Below, piece by piece: positions 1 to 5,921 of a DNA stretch of 7,349 bases. Positions within the stretch are counted from its first letter, which is position 1, and each line of letters begins with the position of its first letter. Both the position numbers and the translations under genes were made by a program. This DNA is from Ruminococcus sp. UBA4385. GTDB taxonomy: Bacteria; Bacillota_A; Clostridia; Oscillospirales; Ruminococcaceae. The notes under the pieces are model-generated. The model was not told the DNA's origin and made no database searches. It worked only from the letters and a program-made list of their open reading frames with translations. The stretch lies in contig DGRP01000007.1 in assembly GCA_002391065.1 (NCBI GenBank), positions 1 through 7,349 of the forward strand, written 5' to 3'.

Positions 1-50
1 GTGGCGGTGCAGGGTTTTCCCTGCCCGTGCGGCGAGCACCCTGCCCCCAC
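1..50. repeat. GC-rich hairpin-forming intergenic segment, possibly the end of a dispersed repeat
   Basis: This stretch is far richer in G and C than the promoter that follows it. It holds a 6-bp hairpin, GCAGGG (9-14) with CCCTGC (19-24) around a TTTT loop, and a second one, GTGC (27-30) with GCAC (36-39) around GGCGA. The ends GTGG (1-4) and CCAC (47-50) are also complementary. CCCTGCCC occurs twice (19-26 and 39-46), so 9-14 could pair with either copy. No T-run follows, so it does not look like a rightward intrinsic terminator. Such compact GC-rich palindromes are often dispersed intergenic repeats, but that is an inference: the segment is cut by the window edge and I cannot count copies. 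Confidence 0.4.
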
Positions 51-79
51 TTGACATTACTTTGTCCGAGTGGTATAAT
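51..79 (+). promoter_or_regulatory. Consensus sigma-A promoter with extended -10, for the aminotransferase-ychF unit
   Basis: TTGACA (51-56) and TATAAT (74-79) both match the vegetative consensus at all six positions and are separated by exactly 17 bases. A TG at 71-72 adds an extended -10 (TGGTATAAT). Transcription should start near 86, giving a leader of about 30 bases before the ATG at 116. No operator palindrome or riboswitch is visible in that leader, so strong constitutive expression is the simplest reading. Confidence 0.9.
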
Positions 80-103
80 ATCTTATGTATGCAAACACTA
101 AAT

Positions 104-108
104 GGAGG
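104..108 (+). promoter_or_regulatory. Ribosome binding site that fixes the aminotransferase start
   Basis: GGAGG lies 7 bases before the ATG at 116. An in-frame TTG at 62 would give a longer protein, but it falls between the -35 and -10 boxes of the promoter, upstream of any transcript start, so it cannot be used from this promoter. Confidence 0.9.
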
Positions 109-115
109 TATTACT

Positions 116-1309
116 ATGGAATACAAATTTTCAAAAAAGGTTCGTGATCTGCAGGCTTCCGCTATCAGAGAGATACTAAAGTACTGCGTTGACCCTACCG
201 TTATTTCGTTCGCTGCAGGCAACCCTGCTCCCGAATCTTTCCCCGTGGATATCCTGACCGATATCTCAAAGGGCATTATGGAGAATGACCCTATACTGGC
301 TCTCCAGTATAACATCACTGAGGGCTATACTCCGCTGAGAGACCTGCTCAAAAAGGAGCTCGAAGCTAAGGGCGAGTTCGACCCCGAAAAGGACGAGCTT
401 ATTATCACAAGCGGTGCTCAGCAGGCTAATGCACTGACTGCTAAGGTGCTCTGCGACCCGGGCGATATCATCGTTGCCGAGGCTCCGAGCTTTATAGGCT
501 CGCTTAATGCCTTCAAGGCCGAGGACGTTGAGCTTAAAGGCGTTACCCTCGAAACTGACGGAGTGAACATAGCAGAGCTTGAAGAGGTGCTCAAAACAGG
601 CAGAGTAAAGCTTATCTACATAATAGCTAATTTCCAGAACCCGACAGGTCTGACAACCTCTCTTGAAAAGAGAAAGCAGATACTTGCCCTTGCCAAGCAG
701 TACGGCGCAGTTATCCTTGAGGACAACCCCTACGGCGACCTCAGAATAGCAGGCGAGGATATTCCCTCAATGAAGAGCATGGACAATGACGGCATAGTTT
801 GCTATACAAGAACATTCTCGAAGATTCTCTCACCCGGAATAAGAGTAGGCTACATCAGTGCTCCCAAGGAGATAGTCGGCAAGATCACTGTCTGCAAGCA
901 GGTAGACGACGTTCATACAAACATCTGGGCACAGGTGCTTGCTTACCGCTTTATGACTCAGGTTGATATGAAGGCTCACATCAAGAGTCTCCAGGATATC
1001 TACAGAAAAAAATGCAACCTTATGCTTTCCGAGATAGAGAAGAACTTCTCTTCAAAGGTACAGTTCACAAGACCCGAGGGCGGACTTTTCATCTGGTGTA
1101 CTCTCCCCGAGGGCTATGATATGATGAGCTTCTGTTCAAGAGCTGTTCAGGAGTACAAGGTGGCAGTTGTTCCCGGAAGTGCATTTATGATCTCCGAGAA
1201 TGACAAGACATCTTCATTCAGACTGAACTTCTCAACTCCGACCGATGAGCAGATAATCGCAGGCTGTGAGAAGATAGGAAAGCTCTCTAAAGAAATGTTC
1301 GGAGAATAA
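116..1309 (+). CDS. PLP-dependent class I/II aminotransferase (2-aminoadipate/MocR-like group)
   Basis: A 397-residue fold-type I pyridoxal-phosphate aminotransferase, expected in the cytosol, moving an amino group between an amino acid and a 2-oxo acid. Visible motifs in order: substrate-side FAAGNPAPESFP (32-43), SGAQQA (99-104) for the cofactor phosphate, FQNPTG (173-178) with Asn175, LEDNPYGDL (201-209) with Asp203 contacting the pyridine nitrogen and Tyr206, TRTFSKILSPGIRVGY (231-246) with Schiff-base Lys236, and FRLNFS (368-373) with Arg369 for the substrate carboxylate. All catalytic residues are present and the length is normal. There is no N-terminal GntR-type helix-turn-helix, so it is the stand-alone enzyme and not a MocR regulator. 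The motif set resembles LysN/2-aminoadipate and aromatic aminotransferases, but substrate cannot be read from sequence. It is first in a unit with ychF, 18 bases downstream. Confidence 0.9.
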   Translation: MEYKFSKKVRDLQASAIREILKYCVDPTVISFAAGNPAPESFPVDILTDISKGIMENDPILALQYNITEGYTPLRDLLKKELEAKGEFDPEKDELIITSGAQQANALTAKVLCDPGDIIVAEAPSFIGSLNAFKAEDVELKGVTLETDGVNIAELEEVLKTGRVKLIYIIANFQNPTGLTTSLEKRKQILALAKQYGAVILEDNPYGDLRIAGEDIPSMKSMDNDGIVCYTRTFSKILSPGIRVGYISAPKEIVGKITVCKQVDDVHTNIWAQVLAYRFMTQVDMKAHIKSLQDIYRKKCNLMLSEIEKNFSSKVQFTRPEGGLFIWCTLPEGYDMMSFCSRAVQEYKVAVVPGSAFMISENDKTSSFRLNFSTPTDEQIIAGCEKIGKLSKEMFGE

Positions 1310-1327
1310 ACTGAAAGGACAATATAA

Positions 1328-2422
1328 ATGAAACTAGGTATGGTAGGACTCCCGAATGTGGGAAAGTCAACGCTGTTTAATGCCCTCACAAATGCAGGTG
1401 CTGAGTCAGCGAATTATCCGTTTTGTACTATAGAGCCGAATGTCGGCATAGTATCGGTTCCCGATGAAAGGCTTGATAAGCTTGCCGAGATGTATCACCC
1501 TGTAAAGTTTACTCCCGCAACTCTGGAGTTTGTTGATATAGCAGGACTGGTAAAGGGTGCTTCAAAGGGCGAGGGACTGGGAAACAAGTTCCTTTCAAAT
1601 ATCCGTGAGGTAGACGCTATAGTTCACGTTGTAAGGTGCTTTGAGGACGAGAACATAGTTCACGTTGACGGCTCGATAGACCCGATCAGAGATATAGAAA
1701 CTATCGACTTGGAGCTTGTGTTCGCAGATGTAGAGCTCATTGAAAGAAAGCTTGACCGCACCAAAAAGGCCATGAAGGGCGACAAGTCACTTGCAGCCGA
1801 GGTAGACTTCTTAGAGAGACTTAAAGCATGGCTTGAAGATGGCAAGGCAGCCCGTGGCTTTGAAATGACAGACGATGAGAGAGCAACCCTGAAAGAAACT
1901 CCGCTTCTGTCCTTAAAGCCTGTTATCTATGCAGCCAATCTCTGTGAGGACGACTTCAAGAACAACATAGAGACCTGCGAGAACTACAAAAGGGTAGCCG
2001 AGCACGCAAAAGCAGAGGGCTCGGCAGTGTTCCCGATATGCGCTCAGATAGAGGCTGAGATCTCCGATATGGAGGACGAGGACAAGGAAATGTTCCTCTC
2101 AGACCTCGGGCTTGAAACATCAGGACTAAACCGTATCATCAAGGAGGGCTATTCTCTTCTCGGACTTATCTCCTATCTTACAGCAGGCGAGCCCGAGGTA
2201 AGAGCATGGACAATAACCAAGGGCACAAAGGCACCTCAGGCAGCAGGAAAGATACATACCGATTTTGAAAAGGGCTTCATAAGAGCCGAGGTAGTATCCT
2301 TTGATGACCTTATGGCCTGCGGCTCAATGACTGCGGCAAAAGAAAAAGGACTTGTACGCTCCGAGGGCAAGGAGTACGTTATGCAGGACGGAGATATAGT
2401 TCTTTTCCGTTTCAACGTATGA
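1328..2422 (+). CDS. ychF: Redox-regulated ATPase YchF (Obg-like ATPase)
   Basis: A 364-residue universally conserved TRAFAC-class P-loop NTPase of the Obg family that binds ribosomes and prefers ATP to GTP. G1 is GLPNVGKS (7-14); the switch I region is [12 protein letters not shown] (29-40); G3 is [14 protein letters not shown] (70-83). The base-specificity motif is NLCE (204-207), the N-x-x-E form typical of ATP-using YchF/OLA1 in place of the GTPase NKxD. His112 in NIVHV aligns with the catalytic His114 of the E. coli protein. A helical coiled-coil insert spans about 125-200 and a TGS domain fills about 280-364, containing the signature [16 protein letters not shown] (302-317). Length is standard. 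Start ATG has AAAGGA 8 bases upstream. It sits 18 bases after the aminotransferase stop, with no terminator or promoter between, so cotranscription is likely. The family is housekeeping, linked to translation and stress responses. Confidence 0.97.
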   Translation: MKLGMVGLPNVGKSTLFNALTNAGAESANYPFCTIEPNVGIVSVPDERLDKLAEMYHPVKFTPATLEFVDIAGLVKGASKGEGLGNKFLSNIREVDAIVHVVRCFEDENIVHVDGSIDPIRDIETIDLELVFADVELIERKLDRTKKAMKGDKSLAAEVDFLERLKAWLEDGKAARGFEMTDDERATLKETPLLSLKPVIYAANLCEDDFKNNIETCENYKRVAEHAKAEGSAVFPICAQIEAEISDMEDEDKEMFLSDLGLETSGLNRIIKEGYSLLGLISYLTAGEPEVRAWTITKGTKAPQAAGKIHTDFEKGFIRAEVVSFDDLMACGSMTAAKEKGLVRSEGKEYVMQDGDIVLFRFNV

Positions 2423-2434
2423 TCATCAAGCGTG

Positions 2435-2522
2435 TAAGCAAGCTTATTCAGGCAACAAGCTTTGTTTAGGCAATAGGCTTTATTTAGGTAATAGGGAAAA
2501 GGGAATAGGGAATAGGTATGGT
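2435..2522 (+). repeat. Left arm: 18-bp units then AATAGGG heptads
   Basis: Tandem units CAACAAGCTTTGTTTAGG (2453-2470) and CAATAGGCTTTATTTAGG (2471-2488) are 18 bp each, preceded by a diverged copy ending TTATTCAGG at 2452. Four 7-bp units follow at 2490-2517: AATAGGG, a variant with AAAAGGG, AATAGGG again, and AATAGGT. The arm begins about a dozen bases after the ychF stop. Confidence 0.75.
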
Positions 2523-2566
2523 GTTCGCAAAGCGAACTTATGCCCATTCGGGCACGCAGAGAGTGC
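2523..2566. repeat. Cluster of small hairpins in the element core
   Basis: Three closely spaced palindromes: GTTCGC (2523-2528)/GCGAAC (2532-2537) around AAA; TGCCC (2541-2545)/GGGCA (2550-2554) around ATTC; and GCAC (2552-2555)/GTGC (2563-2566), which overlaps and would compete with the second. None is followed by a T-run on either strand, so they are not terminators. They resemble REP-like palindromes or a folded RNA segment; no known RNA family is recognised. Confidence 0.5.
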
Positions 2567-2605
2567 TGACTTTCCCATTTGTTGTTCTAAAATATTAAAA
2601 GCAAA

Positions 2606-2631
2606 AAGGCTCCGAAAAAACTCGGAGCCTT
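2606..2631. terminator. Bidirectional intrinsic terminator for ychF and spoIVA
   Basis: A perfect 10-bp stem, AAGGCTCCGA (2606-2615) with TCGGAGCCTT (2622-2631), around a 6-base loop. Read leftward (spoIVA transcript) the stem is followed by a long T-rich tail (TTTTTGCTTTT, from 2607 down to 2597), a strong intrinsic terminator. Read rightward (ychF transcript) the tail is weaker, TTAATTATTGT. It lies within the core of the inverted-repeat element, about 185 bases from the ychF stop and 130 from the spoIVA stop. Confidence 0.9.
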
Positions 2632-2648
2632 AATTATTGTCTTAAATC

Positions 2649-2663
2649 ATCACCGAAGGTGAT
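2649..2663. repeat. Small palindrome beside the right arm
   Basis: ATCACC (2649-2654) pairs with GGTGAT (2658-2663) around GAA: a 6-bp stem immediately before the right repeat arm. No T-run follows. It forms the right border of the element core, as the GTTCGC/GCGAAC hairpin forms the left border. Confidence 0.55.
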
Positions 2664-2757
2664 ACCTTACCTATTCCCTATTCCCTATTACCTGTTACCT
2701 AAAAACTACCTGTTACCTAAAAATTACCTATTACCTAAAGTATTACCTGAATAAAAG
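2664..2757 (-). repeat. Right arm: heptads then 18-bp units, inverted relative to left arm
   Basis: Read on the plus strand, four 7-bp units of consensus CCTRTTM occupy 2670-2697. Overlapping them at 2690, tandem 18-bp units ACCTGTTACCTAAAAACT (2690-2707) and ACCTGTTACCTAAAAATT (2708-2725) are followed by a diverged 19-bp unit (2726-2744) and a partial one ending CCTGAATAA (2746-2754). These are the reverse complement of the left-arm units (YAAYAGG...TTTAGG). The arm stops about 5 bases before the spoIVA stop codon, so the leftward transcript carries it. Confidence 0.75.
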
Positions 2758-2761
2758 ACTG

Positions 2762-4237
2762 TTACAGGATAAAGCAAATCAGCCCCGAGCAGCCTTCGTT
2801 TATCATGCGCTCTATGGTCTCTCGGATTTTAAGCCTTGCGTCATCGGGGAGCTTCGATAGCTTTCCGCTTAGCCCCTCCTTGACAAGCTCATGAACACTC
2901 TTTCCGAAGATGTTCGACTCCCATATCTTTTCGGGGTCATCCTCAAAATCGCCAAGCATATAAAGTGCAAGCTCCTCGGATTGCTTCTGCGTGCCAACTA
3001 TCGGAGATACCTCGGTGTTGATGGTTGTTTTCATCAGGTGTATAGCAGGCGCCTTTGCCCGAAGCCTTATCCCGTACTTGCCGCTTTGGCGGATTATCTC
3101 GGGCTCTTCAAGTCTCAGCTCCTCAGCTTCGGGAAGTACTATTCCGTAGCCTGTGGCTTCCATTTCGTCTATTGCGTTTTGGTATTTTGCAAAGCGCTTC
3201 TTTATCTGCATAAGCTCCATTATCTGCGGCATAAGGTCATTTTCATTGTTGATGTCAAGTCCTGCCGCCTCGCCTATAACCTTGAAGAATAACTCGCTTT
3301 TTAGCTCTGCCTTAATCAGTGCCGAGCCGTTTGCAGCGTCAATGCTCATAGTTTTTGCTGAGGTCAGCCACTCTATCTTTGCAAGCTTATCGGAGAGCGT
3401 TTCTATATCACGCAGTGTGTTTATATCGGCGGCAGAGGCTCTTATCTGAGCGTAAAGACCGCTTTTCAGCCAGTGACCTGCAGGCAGTGAGTTTATCCAT
3501 GAGGGCATTTCTATGCCTATATCCCTGATAGGAAAGGCATACAGTACATTTGTGAGTATCTCGGTTATTGCGTCCTCGTCAAGCTCCAGACAGTTTACAG
3601 CTATTACCGAGGTGTTGTATTTTTCACTCATAGAGCGTGCAAGCTCCTGAGCCTCTGCCGATTCGGGCTCGGTGCAGTTGAGAAGTACTGCAAACGGCTT
3701 GTCGATCTCCTTGAGCTCATCAATTATGCGCTCCTCACACTCTTCATATTCCTCTCTTGGCAGACCCGTGATACTTCCGTCAGTAGTCACCACAAGCCCT
3801 ATAGTTGAGTGCTCTGTTATAACCTTTCTTGTGCCGACCTCGGCAGCCATATTGAACGGTATTTCCTCATCAAACCAAGGGGTCATCACCATTCTGGGAG
3901 CTTCGTTTTCTATGTAGCCCTGAGCACTCGGGATTATGTAGCCCACACAGTCTATCATTCTGACACTGAACTTTGTCCCCGAGGCAAGCTCCACACTTGC
4001 GGCTTCTTCGGGAATAAATTTGGGCTCTGTAGTCATGATAGTTCTTCCGCCCGATGACTGCGGCAGCTCGTCAATAGCTCTTTCACGGCTGAAATCACTG
4101 CTGATGTTCGGTATAACAAGCTGCTGCATGAATTCTTTAATAAAGGTTGATTTACCTGTTCTTACAGGCCCTACAACACCGATGTAGATGTTGCCGCCTG
4201 TTCTTGTGGATATGTCTTTGTATATATCGTTACCCAT
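2762..4237 (-). CDS. spoIVA: Stage IV sporulation protein A, spore-coat morphogenetic ATPase
   Basis: A 491-residue SpoIVA, nearly identical in length to the 492-residue B. subtilis protein. Made in the mother cell during sporulation, it uses ATP to polymerise irreversibly on the outer forespore membrane as the base of the spore coat, and is also needed for cortex assembly. N-terminal signature TRTGGNIYIGVVGPVRTGKS (11-30) contains the Walker A with Lys29. TIMTTEPKF (66-74) carries the family's sensor-threonine region (Thr69/Thr70). RMIDCVGY (93-100) is the Walker B region with Asp96. REEYEECEERIIDELKEI (161-178) and the C-terminal EPEIIRQSGKYGIRL (378-392) and GTQKQSEEL (415-423) are strongly family-like. 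The C-terminus, needed in B. subtilis for assembly, is intact but has Cys483 and Cys488. Start ATG has CGGAGG 7 bases upstream. It lies 23 bases after the sipL-like gene and is probably cotranscribed under mother-cell sigma-E control (inferred from the family). Confidence 0.97.
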   Translation of the reverse strand: MGNDIYKDISTRTGGNIYIGVVGPVRTGKSTFIKEFMQQLVIPNISSDFSRERAIDELPQSSGGRTIMTTEPKFIPEEAASVELASGTKFSVRMIDCVGYIIPSAQGYIENEAPRMVMTPWFDEEIPFNMAAEVGTRKVITEHSTIGLVVTTDGSITGLPREEYEECEERIIDELKEIDKPFAVLLNCTEPESAEAQELARSMSEKYNTSVIAVNCLELDEDAITEILTNVLYAFPIRDIGIEMPSWINSLPAGHWLKSGLYAQIRASAADINTLRDIETLSDKLAKIEWLTSAKTMSIDAANGSALIKAELKSELFFKVIGEAAGLDINNENDLMPQIMELMQIKKRFAKYQNAIDEMEATGYGIVLPEAEELRLEEPEIIRQSGKYGIRLRAKAPAIHLMKTTINTEVSPIVGTQKQSEELALYMLGDFEDDPEKIWESNIFGKSVHELVKEGLSGKLSKLPDDARLKIRETIERMINEGCSGLICFIL

Positions 4238-4260
4238 AGTTCGGCCTCCGTTTCTTTAGT

Positions 4261-5811
4261 TCAGCACTGCGGAACAAGCAGAATACCGCTTATCGGATCG
4301 TCTGCTGTCAGCTCGTTGCTTTCAAGTATTGCACTGACTGATGCTCTGCATCGTTTTGCCACCGACCATATATCCTCACCTGCATCACATCGGCAGAGCC
4401 TTATGGTAGCTGTGTCCGAGGTCTCCGCAGGCTTTGAGGTATCGGCCGTTATATCCGAGAGAGCCCTTACCGTGTCCTTGGAGCGCACTGTCCCTTTTAT
4501 CTGAATGACAGCATTTGCATCAGCCGTACTGTCACTTGTAAGGCGGTAGGAGCAGGAGCTTACTTCGGCAGAGAAGTCATACTCGCTGTTCTCTGAAAGA
4601 CCTTCGGCACTGAGCTCTTTTTCAAAAGGCACATCCTTTTCTATAAAAACGGGAGTGCCCTCTGAGTTTTTCCCGAGCAGCCTGAAGCACACATTCCCCG
4701 AAACGGTAAGCTTTCCGCTGTCCTCATCAAAGCGTGAGTTGATTTTTCCGCATTCTGCTGTGCAGTCATAAACACAGCTTATGCCCTCGCCGTTTTTGGA
4801 GAGCACAGCATTAACCTCGGTGCTGTCTGAAATGTCAGACGAATCCGAAGCGGTAAAGCCCGTAATGCTTGTAAGCTCCGTATCATACAGGGTGGAGAAT
4901 GCATCGGTTACAGCCCTTGTCTGCTCGTATTTAACGGCTGTACAGCGAACAAGCAGCACTATTTCGCACTCAGCCGATGATGAGTCTCCCGTCTTCGGAA
5001 TAATATCACATTCGGAGCAGCTTATGTCCACCTGAGCGTCAAAGGTGTCATCAATGCCGTCTATGTCGATTATCTGGCTGAACGGCAGAGAAAAACTCAT
5101 ACTCTCGACAGTGTCCTCACCCTGAGAGTCAACACAGCTGTAGAGAAGAGTAAGCTCTGCATCTCCCTTGGTGATAAGCTTGCCTGCAATCATTTTGTGC
5201 TCCTTCTGAGTAACCTTGCTTGAGCTTCTGAGCACAGCTCCTATCTGCGGTTTAGTCCGTGACAGTTCAAGCTCCTCGATAAGAGTTATACGCTTTGCGG
5301 CAGTAAGCCTTCCTGCCGGGTAGGTAAGCTCTTCAAGCTTTGTTTCTATTCCTGCGCCCTCGGCATGAGTGATAAGCTCCGAGAGCTCGGTTCCGTAAGC
5401 TTTGATATGTACGCTCAGTGCGCCCCTTATGTCGAGCCTTCTGCTGTTGGCGACCCTGCAGTTCACATAGTCGCATGAGGGCTCAATTATGACAGTCGGG
5501 TCAAGCACATCTGAGTCAATATCCGAGGAACGTGAGTAGCTTACATTCTGCTCTATTGAGTATATCCGACTGCTGTTCTCCTCCAGATACCACACTCTTA
5601 TCAGTGCGGAGAGCTCATAGGAGAGCCTTCCTCCGTTTATCGAATGGGAATCCGCACAGGGTATGACCGTGCATTTAAGCACTCTGAAAATGTCGGGGTA
5701 GTAGTCGGGCAGGATAATATCCTTCTCAACAGGCTGCTCCCCGATCTCATCGAGCACAGTTTTCTGCGTGCAGACGGTGGTTTTTTCCAGCTTCAGTTCG
5801 TTGTTATCCAT
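4261..5811 (-). CDS. sipL: SipL-like DUF3794/LysM protein, SpoIVA-interacting coat assembly factor
   Basis: A 516-residue protein of the DUF3794-plus-LysM class. The N-terminal signature LDEIGEQPVEKDIILPDYY (20-38) is diagnostic for the family. Three DUF3794-like strands-rich modules are visible, each with a small-residue turn then a beta-rich run: starting near ING (58-60), IAG (208-210) and VSG (370-372). A LysM-like domain ends the protein (about 469-515, VPQ near the end). There is no signal peptide or membrane segment, fitting a mother-cell cytosolic protein. In C. difficile SipL binds SpoIVA through its LysM domain and is the functional counterpart of B. subtilis SpoVID. The spoIVA gene 23 bases downstream supports this identity. 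Start ATG has AGGAGGT 9 bases upstream. It is notably rich in cysteine (19). An uncharacterised LysM paralogue is the alternative, but context makes SipL much likelier. Confidence 0.88.
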   Translation of the reverse strand: MDNNELKLEKTTVCTQKTVLDEIGEQPVEKDIILPDYYPDIFRVLKCTVIPCADSHSINGGRLSYELSALIRVWYLEENSSRIYSIEQNVSYSRSSDIDSDVLDPTVIIEPSCDYVNCRVANSRRLDIRGALSVHIKAYGTELSELITHAEGAGIETKLEELTYPAGRLTAAKRITLIEELELSRTKPQIGAVLRSSSKVTQKEHKMIAGKLITKGDAELTLLYSCVDSQGEDTVESMSFSLPFSQIIDIDGIDDTFDAQVDISCSECDIIPKTGDSSSAECEIVLLVRCTAVKYEQTRAVTDAFSTLYDTELTSITGFTASDSSDISDSTEVNAVLSKNGEGISCVYDCTAECGKINSRFDEDSGKLTVSGNVCFRLLGKNSEGTPVFIEKDVPFEKELSAEGLSENSEYDFSAEVSSCSYRLTSDSTADANAVIQIKGTVRSKDTVRALSDITADTSKPAETSDTATIRLCRCDAGEDIWSVAKRCRASVSAILESNELTADDPISGILLVPQC

Positions 5812-5820
5812 AAGGCGGTG

Positions 5821-5827
5821 ACCTCCT
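5821..5827 (-). promoter_or_regulatory. Strong ribosome binding site of the sipL-like gene
   Basis: The minus strand reads AGGAGGT, fully complementary to the 16S 3' end, 9 bases before the ATG at 5811. It fixes the start, which coincides with the beginning of the conserved N-terminal region. Confidence 0.85.
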
Positions 5828-5844
5828 GTTTTAATATTTCTAAA

Positions 5845-5876
5845 ACAGTATATTCACCCAATCAGCCGATTATGCA
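5845..5876 (-). promoter_or_regulatory. Candidate sigma-E-type promoter for sipL-spoIVA
   Basis: On the minus strand TGCATAAT (5876-5869) and TATACTGT (5852-5845) fit a loose sigma-E pattern (ATA, 16-18 bases, then CATA-like box ending in T), with 18 bases between the core ATA and the -10-like box. The -10 has T in place of the usual leading C. TATACT would also do as a sigma-A -10, but nothing like TTGACA stands 17 bases upstream. The segment lies between the degV terminator and the sipL ribosome binding site, the only non-coding DNA upstream of the pair. Confidence 0.35.
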
Positions 5877-5883
5877 GAAAATG

Positions 5884-5910
5884 AAAAAGCTCCGCCATAA
5901 GACGGAGCTT
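5884..5910 (-). terminator. Intrinsic terminator of the DegV-family gene
   Basis: On the minus strand an 8-bp stem, AAGCTCCG (5910-5903) with CGGAGCTT (5894-5887), around an 8-base loop, is followed by TTTTTCATTTT (T-run from about 5888). It begins 11 bases after the DegV-family stop. It isolates that gene from the sporulation pair downstream, which therefore needs its own promoter. Confidence 0.88.
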
Positions 5911-5921
5911 AAAAACTTTTC

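Larger units (their letters stand above)
2435..2757. repeat. Composite inverted-repeat element between convergent genes
   Basis: This is the bulk of the 339-base gap between ychF and spoIVA, and contains no credible gene. Two repeat-rich arms (about 2435-2522 and 2664-2757) face each other in opposite orientation around a core of about 140 bases. The outer ends match exactly, TTATTCAGG (2444-2452) against CCTGAATAA (2746-2754), and the inner ends pair over 19 bases, 2500-2518 with 2668-2686. Each arm is built, from outside in, of about 18-bp units ending in TTTAGG followed by 7-bp units AATAGGG. The core has three small hairpins and a bidirectional terminator. The layout resembles non-coding miniature elements or paired short-tandem-repeat islands. 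No clear target-site duplication is visible, so mobility is unproven. Confidence 0.6.

Noticed and set aside
62..115. N-terminal extension of the aminotransferase from a TTG at 62
   Set aside because: The codon lies between the -35 and -10 boxes, upstream of the predicted transcript start, and the extension has no family similarity.
1147..1845. Minus-strand open frames at 1147-1389 and 1660-1845
   Set aside because: Shadows of the aminotransferase and ychF, which have complete motif sets on the plus strand.
2236..2547. Minus-strand open frame of about 103 codons with a repeated YxLNKA-type motif
   Set aside because: It overlaps the ychF 3' end in antisense, and the peptide repeat is only the translated 18-bp DNA repeat of the left arm. 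No ribosome binding site or family resemblance.
2523..2566. Self-cleaving ribozyme or known riboswitch
   Set aside because: The conserved core motifs of the hammerhead are absent, and the position is at the 3' end of genes, not in a leader.
2435..2757. CRISPR array
   Set aside because: The units are 7 and 18 bp, directly abutting, with no unique spacers, and no cas genes are nearby.
2891..4057. Several plus-strand open frames opposite spoIVA (2891-3292, 3153-3449, 3672-3917, 3809-4057)
   Set aside because: They are antisense shadows of a strongly conserved gene, with serine/leucine-rich low-information translations and no ribosome binding sites.
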